From positions 62,001-126,000 of the forward strand of contig NZ_MDDV01000006.1 in assembly GCF_001854885.1 (NCBI RefSeq): a stretch of 64,000 nucleotides of DNA, written 5' to 3'. This document shows, in pieces, positions 25,231 to 33,482 of this stretch. This DNA comes from Ensifer sp. LCM 4579 (GTDB taxonomy: Bacteria > Pseudomonadota > Alphaproteobacteria > Rhizobiales > Rhizobiaceae). The first letter of the stretch is position 1; each line of letters starts with the position of its first letter. The notes below the pieces were generated by a model. The model searched no databases. It saw only the letters and a program-made list of their open reading frames with translations, and was not told where the DNA came from. The position numbers were made by a program, and so were the translations under genes.

Positions 25231-25297
25231 CAAAAGCCAAGGCCGATTGGGGAGATCGGCCTAATAGCAGGCGTACATAAATCGACGAGGGTGAACG

Positions 25298-26458
25298 ATG
25301 AATTTCGCACTGACGGAAGAACAGCAGATGATCGTCGATACGGTCCGCGGCTTCGTCGAGACCGAGATCTATCCGCATGAGAACGAGGTCGAGCGCACCG
25401 GCGTCGTGCCGCGCGAACTTGGACTCGAGATCGCCCGCAAGTGCAAGGAGCTCGGCTTTTTCGCCTGCAACTTCCCGGAAGAAGTGGGCGGCGCCGGGCT
25501 CGACCACCTCACCTTCACGCTCGTCGAGCGCGAGCTCGGCCGCGGCTCGATGGGGCTCACCGTGTTCTTCGGCCGCCCCTCCGGCATCCTGATGGCTTGC
25601 AATGACGAACAGCGCGAGCGCTATCTGCTGCCGGCGGTTCGCGGCGACAAGTTCGACGCGCTTGCCATGACCGAGCCGGATGCCGGCTCCGACGTGCGCG
25701 GTATGAAATGCTTTGCCCGGCCGGACGGCGGCGACTGGATCGTCAACGGCACGAAGCACTTCATCAGCCATGCCGACATAGCCGATTTCGTCATCGTCTT
25801 CATCGCCACCGGCGAGGAAGAGACAGCGCGCGGGCCGAAGAAGAAGATCACCTGCTTCCTCGTCGATCGCGGAACCCCGGGTTTCGAGATCCGCGAGGGC
25901 TACAATTCCGTGTCGCATCGCGGCTACAAGAACTGCATCCTGACCTTCGACGATTGCCGCCTGCCCTCTTCCCAGATCCTGGGCGAAGTCCACAGGGGCT
26001 TCGATCTTGCCAATGACTGGCTCTACGCGACGCGGCTGACGGTTGCCGCCACCTCGGTCGGTCGCGCCCGCCGTGCTTTCGATTACGCACTCTCCTATGC
26101 CGCCGAGCGCAAGCAGTTCGGCAAGCCGATCGGCGCCAACCAGGGCGTCTCCTTCAAGCTCGCCGACATGATCACCGAAATCGACGCCGCCGACCTGCTG
26201 ACGCTTTCGGCCGCCTGGAGGCTCGACCAGGGCCTGCCGTCGAACCGGGAAATCGCTTCGGCAAAGGTCTTCGCCACCGAGATGCTTGCCCGAGTCACCG
26301 ACGAGGCGATCCAGATCTATGGCGGCATGGGCCTGATGGACGACCTGCCGCTCGCCCGCTTCTGGCGCGACGCCCGCGTCGAGCGCATCTGGGACGGCAC
26401 CTCCGAGATCCAGCGGCACATCATCAGCCGCGACCTACTCAGGCCGTTGGGGGCTTGA
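25298..26458 (+). CDS. Acyl-CoA dehydrogenase, probable gamma-butyrobetainyl-CoA dehydrogenase
   Basis: A 386-residue FAD enzyme of standard length. N-terminal helical domain from FALTEEQQMIVDTVRGFV; flavin-binding middle domain with ALAMTEPDAGSDVRGM and WIVNGTKHFISHAD; C-terminal domain with RKQFGKPIGANQGVSFKLADM and IQIYGGMGLMDDLPLARFWRD. At the catalytic base position most acyl-CoA dehydrogenases have Glu in an EGT motif; here the sequence is IWDGTSEIQR, with Asp366. In the carnitine operon it would convert gamma-butyrobetainyl-CoA to crotonobetainyl-CoA, feeding CaiD. The Asp may slow or tune the reaction; alternatively another residue supplies the base. No etfAB is in the window. Confidence 0.88.
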   Translation: MNFALTEEQQMIVDTVRGFVETEIYPHENEVERTGVVPRELGLEIARKCKELGFFACNFPEEVGGAGLDHLTFTLVERELGRGSMGLTVFFGRPSGILMACNDEQRERYLLPAVRGDKFDALAMTEPDAGSDVRGMKCFARPDGGDWIVNGTKHFISHADIADFVIVFIATGEEETARGPKKKITCFLVDRGTPGFEIREGYNSVSHRGYKNCILTFDDCRLPSSQILGEVHRGFDLANDWLYATRLTVAATSVGRARRAFDYALSYAAERKQFGKPIGANQGVSFKLADMITEIDAADLLTLSAAWRLDQGLPSNREIASAKVFATEMLARVTDEAIQIYGGMGLMDDLPLARFWRDARVERIWDGTSEIQRHIISRDLLRPLGA

Positions 26459-26481
26459 GCAATGGCCGAGTTTCCGGAAGT

Positions 26482-26692
26482 TACCCCCCTCTGCCCTACC
26501 GGGCATCTCCCCCACAAGGGGGGAGATCGGCAAGACGCAGCCACACAGTTTCCTTTTCAGAGGACCGTCTCGACCACCCGCCGCACGTTGAGAACATTTC
26601 AGTATTACTCGGCGATCGCTGACTGGCAAAGACATCGCCCCAACCAATCTCCCCCCTTGTGGGGGAGATGCCCGGCAGGGCAGAGGGGGGTA
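26482..26692. repeat. RIME-like 46-bp inverted repeats between acyl-CoA dehydrogenase and ligase genes
   Basis: Arms 26482-26527 and 26647-26692 are reverse complements with one mismatch in 46 bp and enclose ~119 bp. Each arm has its own small hairpins (CATCTCCCCC/GGGGGGAGAT, GCCCTACCGGGC). This is the clearest mobile-type palindrome pair in the window. It fills nearly all of the 278-bp gap. Confidence 0.8.
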
Positions 26693-26736
26693 AGCCACGG
26701 ATCGCACCCCCTCGGCACACTCGAAGGAGGCGCAGC

Positions 26737-28800
26737 ATGACCAGCCCTCCCCGCTCCCTCGACCGCCTCATCCGCCCACGTTCCATCGCCGTCTTTGGCG
26801 GCAAGGAAGCCCGCCGGGTCATTGAGCAATGCGACCGGGTGGGTTATTCCGGCCAGATCTGGCCGGTCCATCCGCGCGAACAGGAAATCCTCGGCCGCCG
26901 CTGCTACCGCTCTGTCGCCGAGCTTCCGGAAGCGCCGGACGCCGCCTTCGTCGGGGTTAACCGGGCGCTGACGATCGAGATCATCCGCGACCTTGCGGCC
27001 CGCGGAGCTGGCGGCGCCATTTGCTATGCCTCCGGTTTTCGCGAGGCGGCGAACGAACTGGCCGACGGCAACGGTCTGCAGGAGGCGCTGGTCGCGGCCG
27101 CCGGCGACATGCCGGTCGTCGGCCCCAATTGCTACGGCTTCATCAATATGCTGGATGGCGCCCTGCTCTGGCCCGACCAGCACGGCATGCAACGCATCGA
27201 GCGCGGCGTCGCGATCCTCACGCAATCCTCGAACATCGCCTGCAACATCTCGATGCAGAAGCGCGGGCTGCCGCTCGCCTATGTCATGACCGCCGGCAAC
27301 CAGGCACAGACCGGACTTTCCGACCTCGCCTGCGCCGTCGTCGAGGATCCGCGCGTCACCGCCGTCGGGCTCCACATCGAGGGTTTCGACAGCGTCGAAG
27401 CGCTGGAGCGTCTAGCGGCGCGCGCGCGGCAATTGCGTAAGCCGATCGTGACGCTGAAGGTCGGCAAGTCGAAGGCCGCACAGCTTGCGACGGTGTCCCA
27501 CACCGCCTCTCTTGCCGGCAATGACCGCGTCTCTTCGGCGCTTCTCGCCCGCCTCGGCATTGGCCGCGTCGACACGCTTCCGGAGCTTCTGGAAACGCTG
27601 AAGCTCCTGCATCTCCATGGTCCGCTCGATAGCGCCGACATTTCCTCGATGAGCTGTTCCGGCGGCGAGGCGTCGCTGATGGCGGATGCGGGCGTCAAGC
27701 GCCGGCTCAATTTCCGCCCGCTGCGGGAGGACCAGCGCCAGCCGCTCAAGGAAGCTCTCGGCGAAATGGTGACAATTTCCAATCCGCTCGACTACCACAC
27801 CTTTGTCTGGGGCAATCGCGAAAGACAGAGTGCGGCCTTCGCCGCGATGATGCGCGGCGGCTATGCGCTCAACCTGATCGTGCTCGATTTCCCCCGTCTC
27901 GATCGTTGCGACGCCGCCGACTGGGTGATGACCTGCGAGGCGGTGATCGACGCGGCGAAGGCGACCGCTGCCGCCGCCGGAATCGTTGCCAGCCTTGGTG
28001 AAAACATGCCGGAGGAAACGGCGCTCTCGCTGATCGCAGCAGGCGTCGTGCCCTTCCTCGGCATAGACGAGGCGCTCGCCGCCGCGGAGGTCGCTGCGGC
28101 GATCGGTGCGGTCTGGGCGAGACCTGCGGCCCAGCCGCTTCTAGTGGCGGGGATCCCGGATGGCGAAGCCGTGACCCTGACGGAAGCTGAAGCCAAAGCG
28201 GAACTGGCGCAAGCCGGCATCGCCGTTCCGCCGGGCAGAACCGCGCAATCACCGGCGCAGGCGGCGAATGCCGGCGAGGCGCTGGGCTTCCCCGTCGTGC
28301 TCAAAGGCCTGGGCGTCGCGCACAAGACCGAAGCCGGCGCGGTCAGGCTCAACCTGGCGAGCCGCGACGAGGTGCTTGCGGCGGCCGAGGAGATGGCCTC
28401 GGGCGCATCCGGCTATCTGGTGGAGAAGATGGTCGCCAAACCCGTCGCGGAGGTGATCGTCGGCGCCATGCGCGATGCGGTCGCGGGCCCAGTGCTCACC
28501 ATCGGCGCCGGCGGAATCCTGGTGGAAATGCTGGACGACACGGCGATCCTGACGCTTCCGACGACGGAAGAGGCAATCCGCGAAGCCATTCATGGCCTGA
28601 AGATCAGTAAGCTGATGGGGGGCTATCGCGGCGCTCCGAAGGCGGATGTCGCATCTCTCGTAAGAACTGTCGCTGCCGTCGCATCCTATGTCGTTGCAAA
28701 CGCTGCGAAACTCGACGAACTGGATATCAATCCTATAATGGTGTTGCCGGACGGCTGCGGAGCCGTTGCCGCCGACGCCCTGATCCGCCGGAGGAAATAG
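26737..28800 (+). CDS. ADP-forming acyl-CoA synthetase (fused alpha-beta), probable carnitine/gamma-butyrobetaine CoA ligase
   Basis: A 687-residue protein of the acetate-CoA ligase (ADP-forming)/Pat-like family. In order: CoA-binding Rossmann domain (RSIAVFGGKEA, GPNCYGFIN), succinyl-CoA-synthetase-like domain with the phosphohistidine loop SHTASLAGND (His255), and a C-terminal ATP-grasp domain (FPVVLKGLGVAHKTEAGAVRL, ELDINPIMV). It charges an acid with CoA at the cost of ATP to ADP and phosphate. In E. coli the step is done by the AMP-forming CaiC and the CoA-transferase CaiB; neither is here, so this enzyme probably activates gamma-butyrobetaine and/or carnitine isomers. ATG at 26737 with AAGGAGG 6 nt upstream. 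It is followed 5 bp later by caiD. Confidence 0.85.
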   Translation: MTSPPRSLDRLIRPRSIAVFGGKEARRVIEQCDRVGYSGQIWPVHPREQEILGRRCYRSVAELPEAPDAAFVGVNRALTIEIIRDLAARGAGGAICYASGFREAANELADGNGLQEALVAAAGDMPVVGPNCYGFINMLDGALLWPDQHGMQRIERGVAILTQSSNIACNISMQKRGLPLAYVMTAGNQAQTGLSDLACAVVEDPRVTAVGLHIEGFDSVEALERLAARARQLRKPIVTLKVGKSKAAQLATVSHTASLAGNDRVSSALLARLGIGRVDTLPELLETLKLLHLHGPLDSADISSMSCSGGEASLMADAGVKRRLNFRPLREDQRQPLKEALGEMVTISNPLDYHTFVWGNRERQSAAFAAMMRGGYALNLIVLDFPRLDRCDAADWVMTCEAVIDAAKATAAAAGIVASLGENMPEETALSLIAAGVVPFLGIDEALAAAEVAAAIGAVWARPAAQPLLVAGIPDGEAVTLTEAEAKAELAQAGIAVPPGRTAQSPAQAANAGEALGFPVVLKGLGVAHKTEAGAVRLNLASRDEVLAAAEEMASGASGYLVEKMVAKPVAEVIVGAMRDAVAGPVLTIGAGGILVEMLDDTAILTLPTTEEAIREAIHGLKISKLMGGYRGAPKADVASLVRTVAAVASYVVANAAKLDELDINPIMVLPDGCGAVAADALIRRRK

Positions 28801-28805
28801 CGCCT

Positions 28806-29588
28806 ATGACCGGACCGATCCACACCCGTCGCGAAGGCGGCATCCTCGAAGTCACCATCGACCGGCCGAAGGCGAACGCCATCGACTTGAAGACGAGCCG
28901 GATCATGGGCGACGTCTTCCGCGATTTCCGCGACGATCCGGACCTCCGGGTCGCCATCGTCACCGGTGCGGGCGAAAGATTCTTTTGCGCCGGCTGGGAC
29001 CTCAAGGCCGCGGCAGCGGGCGATGCCGTCGATGGCGACTACGGCATCGGCGGTTTCGGCGGCATGCAGGAACTGCGCGACCTGAACAAGCCGATCATCG
29101 CCGCCGTCAACGGCATCTGTTGCGGCGGCGGCCTGGAAATCGCGCTGTCGACGGACCTGATCCTTGCCGCGGAGCATGCAAGCTTTGCGCTGCCGGAGAT
29201 CCGCTCGGGCACGGTCGCCGATGCAGCCTCGATCAAGCTGCCGAAGCGCATCCCCTACCACATCGCGATGGACATGCTTTTGACTGGCCGCTGGCTCGAA
29301 GCCGGCGAGGCCCATCGCTGGGGCTTCGTCAACGAGATCCTGCCGGCCGCGCGGCTGATGGAGCGTGCCTGGGAACTCGCGCGCCTGCTCGAAAGCGGTC
29401 CGCCGCTCGTCTATGCCGCCATCAAGGAAGTGGTGCGCGAAGCCGAGGGCCGCGACTTTCAGACGACGATGAACAGGATCACCCGCCGTCAATTGCGGAC
29501 GGTCGACGTGCTCTATTCGAGCGAAGACCAGTTGGAAGGGGCGCGCGCATTTGCCGAGAAGCGCGACCCGGTTTGGAAAGGGCGCTAG
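28806..29588 (+). CDS. caiD: Carnitinyl-CoA dehydratase (crotonobetainyl-CoA hydratase)
   Basis: A 260-residue crotonase-fold enzyme closely resembling E. coli CaiD: ILEVTIDRPKANAID at the start, CAGWDLKAAA oxyanion region, and the same ending FAEKRDPVWKGR. Both expected acids are present, Glu111 (GGGLEIAL) and Glu131 (LPEIRSG), matching CaiD numbering. It interconverts crotonobetainyl-CoA and L-carnitinyl-CoA. Last gene of the carnitine operon and likely translationally linked to the ligase gene 5 bp upstream. Together they route gamma-butyrobetaine into carnitine, then to LcdH. Confidence 0.93.
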   Translation: MTGPIHTRREGGILEVTIDRPKANAIDLKTSRIMGDVFRDFRDDPDLRVAIVTGAGERFFCAGWDLKAAAAGDAVDGDYGIGGFGGMQELRDLNKPIIAAVNGICCGGGLEIALSTDLILAAEHASFALPEIRSGTVADAASIKLPKRIPYHIAMDMLLTGRWLEAGEAHRWGFVNEILPAARLMERAWELARLLESGPPLVYAAIKEVVREAEGRDFQTTMNRITRRQLRTVDVLYSSEDQLEGARAFAEKRDPVWKGR

Positions 29589-29630
29589 CAGGTGCCGCAA
29601 AAGCCCCACGGCTTTGCGACCAGGACCTGC
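29588..29630 (+). terminator. Terminator at the end of the carnitine operon
   Basis: A two-part stem starting at the last base of the caiD stop codon: outer GCAGGT/ACCTGC (29588-29593 with 29625-29630) and inner GCAAAAGCC/GGCTTTGC. No U-tract follows, so Rho may assist. Confidence 0.55.
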
Positions 29631-29647
29631 GGCAAACCCAAGGAATC

Positions 29648-29687
29648 TAAACAGATAATCGTGGGTAAACCCATGAATATCTGCTTA
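29648..29687. promoter_or_regulatory. Large AT-rich palindrome upstream of the peptide-type ABC operon
   Basis: Arms 29648-29666 and 29669-29687 are inverted copies matching at 16 of 19 positions with a 2-nt centre. It differs from the G/C-rich RIME units and lies 267 bp ahead of the binding-protein start. It could be an operator for a dimeric regulator. The remaining ~265 bp to 29953 are AT-richer than average and hold no supported gene. Confidence 0.45.
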
Positions 29688-29953
29688 GAATGAAATGATC
29701 GGCCGCACATTGACGACGAACGGCCCCCATAGACAGGCTTTATGGGAAGAATTGATAAACTGGGACGTTACAAGCTGCATCCAACTGGCTAGCCTTAGCA
29801 GCAGCGGCGGCCCTGAAAGGAACGGGAGGACGGGCAAGAAGATACTCGAACAGGCTGCGAAGCCGCCTTGAGCCACTACTAAATGGCGAAGCGCAACAGT
29901 CTCTACCAATCACAACGAAACGGCGAATGCCGGCTAAAGAAGGGAACAGGGGA

Positions 29954-31543
29954 ATGAGCGATTACAAGGACTTTCTGACACGACAGGTCATGCTGGGCAA
30001 AATGAACCGGCGCGAATTTCTCGGACGCGCGGCCGCCCTCGGTATAGCCGCGTCGACGGCGAACACGCTTTTCGCGACCAGTGCCGCGGCGCAGGAGCCG
30101 AAGCGCGGCGGTCACCTGAAGCTCGGCCTCGAGGGCGCAGCCGCCACCGATTCCAGGGATCCGGCGAAGGCGCTGTCGCAATTCCTGTTCGTCGTCGGCC
30201 GCAACTGGGGCGACACCCTCGTCGAAAGCCATCCGACGACCGGTGCACCGGTGCCGGCGCTTGCCGAATCCTGGGAGCCTTCCGCGGACGCGTCGACTTG
30301 GACCTTCGCGATCCGCAAGGGCGTCAAGTTCCACGACGGCAAGGAACTGACCGTCGACGACGTGGTCAAGACGCTGCAGCGCCACACGGACGAGAAGTCC
30401 GAGTCGGGCGCGCTGGGCGTCATGAAGTCGATCAAGGAGATCAAGGCGGACGGCGACAAGCTGGTGCTGGTGCTGACGGAAGGCAATGCGGACCTGCCGC
30501 TGCTTCTTTCCGACTATCACCTCATCATCCAGCCGAACGGCGGCCTTGACAATCCCGACGCGATGATCGGCACCGGCCCTTATAAGGTCATGAGCTTCGA
30601 ACCGGGCGTGCGCGCCACCTTCGAGAAGAACGCCGACGATTGGCGCACGGACCGCGGCTATGTCGATTCGGTCGAACTCATCGCCATGAACGACGCGACG
30701 GCGCGTATCGCCGCGCTTTCCTCCGGCCAGGTGCACTTTATCAACCGGGTCGACCCGAAGACGGTGTCTTTGTTGAAGCGGGCGCCAACCGTCGAGATCC
30801 TGAACACTTCCGGCCGCGGCCACTACGTCTTCATCATGCACTGCAACACCGCGCCGTTCGACAATAACGACCTTCGGATGGCGCTGAAGTTGGCGATGGA
30901 TCGCGAGACCATGGTCCAGCGCATCCTTGGCGGCTACGGCAAGATCGGCAACGACTTCCCGATCAACGAAACCTATGCCCTGTTCCCGGAGGGGATCGAG
31001 CAGCGCACCTACGACCCGGACAAGGCCGCCTTCCACTACAAGAAGTCGGGCCACAGCGGATCGGTCCTGCTGCGCACGTCCGACGTCGCCTTTCCGGGTG
31101 CGGTCGACGCGGCCGTTCTCTATCAGGCGAGCGCAAAGAAGGCCGGCATCGACATCGAGGTCAAGCGCGAGCCCGGCGACGGCTATTGGACCAATGTATG
31201 GAACGCCCAGCCCTTCTGCACCTCCTATTGGGGCGGCCGGCCGACCCAGGACCAGATGTATTCGACCGCCTATCTGTCGACGGCCGACTGGAACGACACC
31301 CGTTTCCTGCGCCCGGATTTCGACAAGCTCCTGCTCGAGGCACGCTCCGAACTGGATGAGGCCAAGCGCAAGGAGATGTACCGCACCATGGCGTTGATGG
31401 TGCGCGACGAAGGCGGCCTGATCCTGCCCATGTTCAACGATTTCGTGAACGCGGCGAGCAAGCAGGTGAAGGGCTATGTCCACGACATCGGCAACGACAT
31501 GTCGAACGGCTATGTCGCGACCCGGGTCTGGCTGGACGCCTGA
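29954..31543 (+). CDS. Peptide-type ABC transporter substrate-binding protein (SBP family 5)
   Basis: A 529-residue periplasmic receptor with a twin-arginine signal (MNRREFLGRAAALGIAAST, cleavage near AAAQEP). Family 5 signatures: the ESWEPSADASTWTFAIRKGVKF stretch and MIGTGPYKVMSFEPG. Members bind oligopeptides, but also opines, nickel or quaternary amines. ATG at 29954 with an AGGGGA ribosome site; it heads a four-gene importer operon and lies just downstream of the carnitine operon. Ligand unknown; a carnitine or choline ester, or a peptide, would suit the two hydrolases at the end of the operon. Confidence 0.88.
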   Translation: MSDYKDFLTRQVMLGKMNRREFLGRAAALGIAASTANTLFATSAAAQEPKRGGHLKLGLEGAAATDSRDPAKALSQFLFVVGRNWGDTLVESHPTTGAPVPALAESWEPSADASTWTFAIRKGVKFHDGKELTVDDVVKTLQRHTDEKSESGALGVMKSIKEIKADGDKLVLVLTEGNADLPLLLSDYHLIIQPNGGLDNPDAMIGTGPYKVMSFEPGVRATFEKNADDWRTDRGYVDSVELIAMNDATARIAALSSGQVHFINRVDPKTVSLLKRAPTVEILNTSGRGHYVFIMHCNTAPFDNNDLRMALKLAMDRETMVQRILGGYGKIGNDFPINETYALFPEGIEQRTYDPDKAAFHYKKSGHSGSVLLRTSDVAFPGAVDAAVLYQASAKKAGIDIEVKREPGDGYWTNVWNAQPFCTSYWGGRPTQDQMYSTAYLSTADWNDTRFLRPDFDKLLLEARSELDEAKRKEMYRTMALMVRDEGGLILPMFNDFVNAASKQVKGYVHDIGNDMSNGYVATRVWLDA

Positions 31544-31545
31544 CG

Positions 31546-32658
31546 ATGACAAGCGGACCAATGGCTGGTCCGGTTCCGACGGATGAGACCGCGCGCGAAA
31601 TCGACGCGCGGTCCACCGACCTTTCCGGAGTGCCAGCAAATCCCACAGCCGCCGTCGCCATGGGCGACATCGGCGGCACGTTCTGGCGGCGTTTCGTCTT
31701 TCGTCGTCCGCTCGCGGCGCTGATCCTCAAGCGCCTCGGGCTAAGCGTTGGACTGCTCTTCGCCGTGTCGCTGATGATTTCCGGCGGCATCGAGGCGCTG
31801 CCCGGCGATTTCGCCACCACCTATCTCGGGCAATCGGCAACGCCCCAGGCGGTGGAGAACATCCGACGGGATCTCGGCCTCGACCGACCGTGGAGCGAAC
31901 GCTACTTGAGTTGGCTCGGCGGCGCCGTCACGGGCGATTTCGGCACCTCCTGGGCGAGCAAGCAATCCGTGAGCGAACAGATCGGCAAGCGGCTCGGCAA
32001 TTCGCTTTTTCTCGCCTTCTTCGCGGCACTCGTCTCGGTGCCGCTAGCGGTCGGCCTCGGCATGGTGGCGGTACAATTCCGCAACCGCATGCCGGACAAG
32101 ATCATCAATGTGATCTCGCTTGCGGCGATTTCGCTGCCGGAATTCTTCGTTGGCTATCTTCTGATCATGGTCTTCGCCGTCGAATGGGGCGTCGCCACCT
32201 TCCCGGCCACCGTCTATGACGGCATGGCGTTTACCGATCGGCTGTCGGCGATCGCGCTTCCCGTCGCGACGCTCGTGCTGGTCGTCCTTGCCCACATGAT
32301 GCGCATGACGCGGGCGGCGATCCTCAACGTCATGTCCTCGGCCTATGTCGAGACGGCGGAACTGAAAGGGCTCAGCACCTTCCGCATCATCGCCCGTCAT
32401 GCCGCGCCGAATGCGGTGGCGCCGGTGATCAACGTCGTCGCGCTCAACCTCGCCTATCTGGTCGTCGGCGTGGTCGTCGTGGAGGTCGTCTTCGTCTATC
32501 CGGGCATGGGGCAATATATGGTCGATGCGGTGACGGTGCGCGATATGCCGGTCGTGCAGGCCTGCGGGCTCATTTTCGCGGCCTTCTACATCTTCCTCAA
32601 CATGGCGGCCGACATTCTCGCCATTCTCGCCAATCCGAGACTGAGGCATCCGCGATGA
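31546..32658 (+). CDS. Peptide-type ABC permease, DppB family, with N-terminal extension
   Basis: A 370-residue permease, ~50 residues longer than usual DppB because of a polar N-terminal extension rich in Pro, Thr and Ala. The family core starts at LAALILKRLGLSVGLLFAV and includes the periplasmic ATPQAVENIRRDLGLDRPW stretch typical of DppB, then six membrane segments and the EAA loop ETAELKGLSTFRIIARHAAPNA. The extension may be non-native: an internal ATG at 31660 (MGDIGGTFWRRF) could be the true start. It begins 2 bp after the binding-protein stop. Confidence 0.88.
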   Translation: MTSGPMAGPVPTDETAREIDARSTDLSGVPANPTAAVAMGDIGGTFWRRFVFRRPLAALILKRLGLSVGLLFAVSLMISGGIEALPGDFATTYLGQSATPQAVENIRRDLGLDRPWSERYLSWLGGAVTGDFGTSWASKQSVSEQIGKRLGNSLFLAFFAALVSVPLAVGLGMVAVQFRNRMPDKIINVISLAAISLPEFFVGYLLIMVFAVEWGVATFPATVYDGMAFTDRLSAIALPVATLVLVVLAHMMRMTRAAILNVMSSAYVETAELKGLSTFRIIARHAAPNAVAPVINVVALNLAYLVVGVVVVEVVFVYPGMGQYMVDAVTVRDMPVVQACGLIFAAFYIFLNMAADILAILANPRLRHPR

Positions 32659-33482
32659 ACGTGAAATCCATACCAATCAGCGCCTGGGTCGGCATTGCCG
32701 GCATCGCCATTGCGATCCTCTGCGCGGCCTTCGCGCCATTTCTCGCCCCCTTTGGAGAGCGGGAAATCGTCGGCGAGATCTGGATGCCGGCCGGTGGGGA
32801 ATTCCTGCTCGGAACCGACAATCTCGGGCGCGACCTGCTCTCGCGCCTGATCTATGGCGCCCGCACCACTATCCTCGTGGCGCTGGCGGCAACCGTGCTC
32901 TCCTTCGCGCTCGGCATGGTCCTGAGCTTCGCCGCAGCCGTGATGGGCGGCTTCGTCGACCAGTTGTTCTCGCGCTTCAACGACCTGATGATGGCGATCC
33001 CCACACTGATCTTCGCCCTTGTCGTGCTTGCCGTGCTGCCACAGCACCTCTGGATCCTGATCCTCGTCATGGCCGTGCTCGATTCCACCCGCGTCTTCCG
33101 CATCGGCCGTGCCGTGGCACTCGATGTCGCGGTGATGGAGTTCGTCGAGGCGGCAAGGCTACGCGGCGAAGGCTCGATCTGGATCATTTTCCGGGAAATC
33201 CTGCCGAACACGCTGTCGCCGCTGCTCGCCGAATTCGGCCTGCGCTTTGCCTTTTCGATCCTGTTTCTCTCCACCCTCTCCTTCCTCGGTCTCGGGATCC
33301 AGCCGCCGGCCGCCGATTGGGGCGGCATGGTCAAGGACAACAAGGACGGCATCATCTTCGGCATCTCAGCCGCGCTCGTGCCCGGTGCCGCGATCGCCAT
33401 GCTTGCCATCTGCGTCAACCTGGTCGTCGACTGGCTGATGAAGCGCACCTCGAGCCTGAAAGGAGGCCGCGGCGATGCCTGA
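32655..33482 (+). CDS. Peptide-type ABC permease, DppC family
   Basis: A 275-residue permease with six membrane segments. LLGTDNLGRDLLSRLIYGART is the DppC hallmark near the N-terminus; the EAA loop is FVEAARLRGEGSIWIIFREILPN; GLGIQPPAADWGGMV is the usual C-terminal signature. Coupled to dppB by a 4-bp overlap and to the ATPase gene by an 8-bp overlap. Confidence 0.9.
   Translation: MNVKSIPISAWVGIAGIAIAILCAAFAPFLAPFGEREIVGEIWMPAGGEFLLGTDNLGRDLLSRLIYGARTTILVALAATVLSFALGMVLSFAAAVMGGFVDQLFSRFNDLMMAIPTLIFALVVLAVLPQHLWILILVMAVLDSTRVFRIGRAVALDVAVMEFVEAARLRGEGSIWIIFREILPNTLSPLLAEFGLRFAFSILFLSTLSFLGLGIQPPAADWGGMVKDNKDGIIFGISAALVPGAAIAMLAICVNLVVDWLMKRTSSLKGGRGDA

Noticed and set aside
23404-25233. 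609-codon antisense open frame across lcdH
   Set aside because: It covers repeats and the full lcdH gene on the other strand; no recognisable motif or plausible start.
25076-26419. 447-codon antisense open frame across the acyl-CoA dehydrogenase gene
   Set aside because: Shadow of a well-conserved gene on the plus strand.
23372-26692. CRISPR-like array
   Set aside because: Repeats differ between gaps, are palindromic and lack regular spacer lengths; no cas genes.
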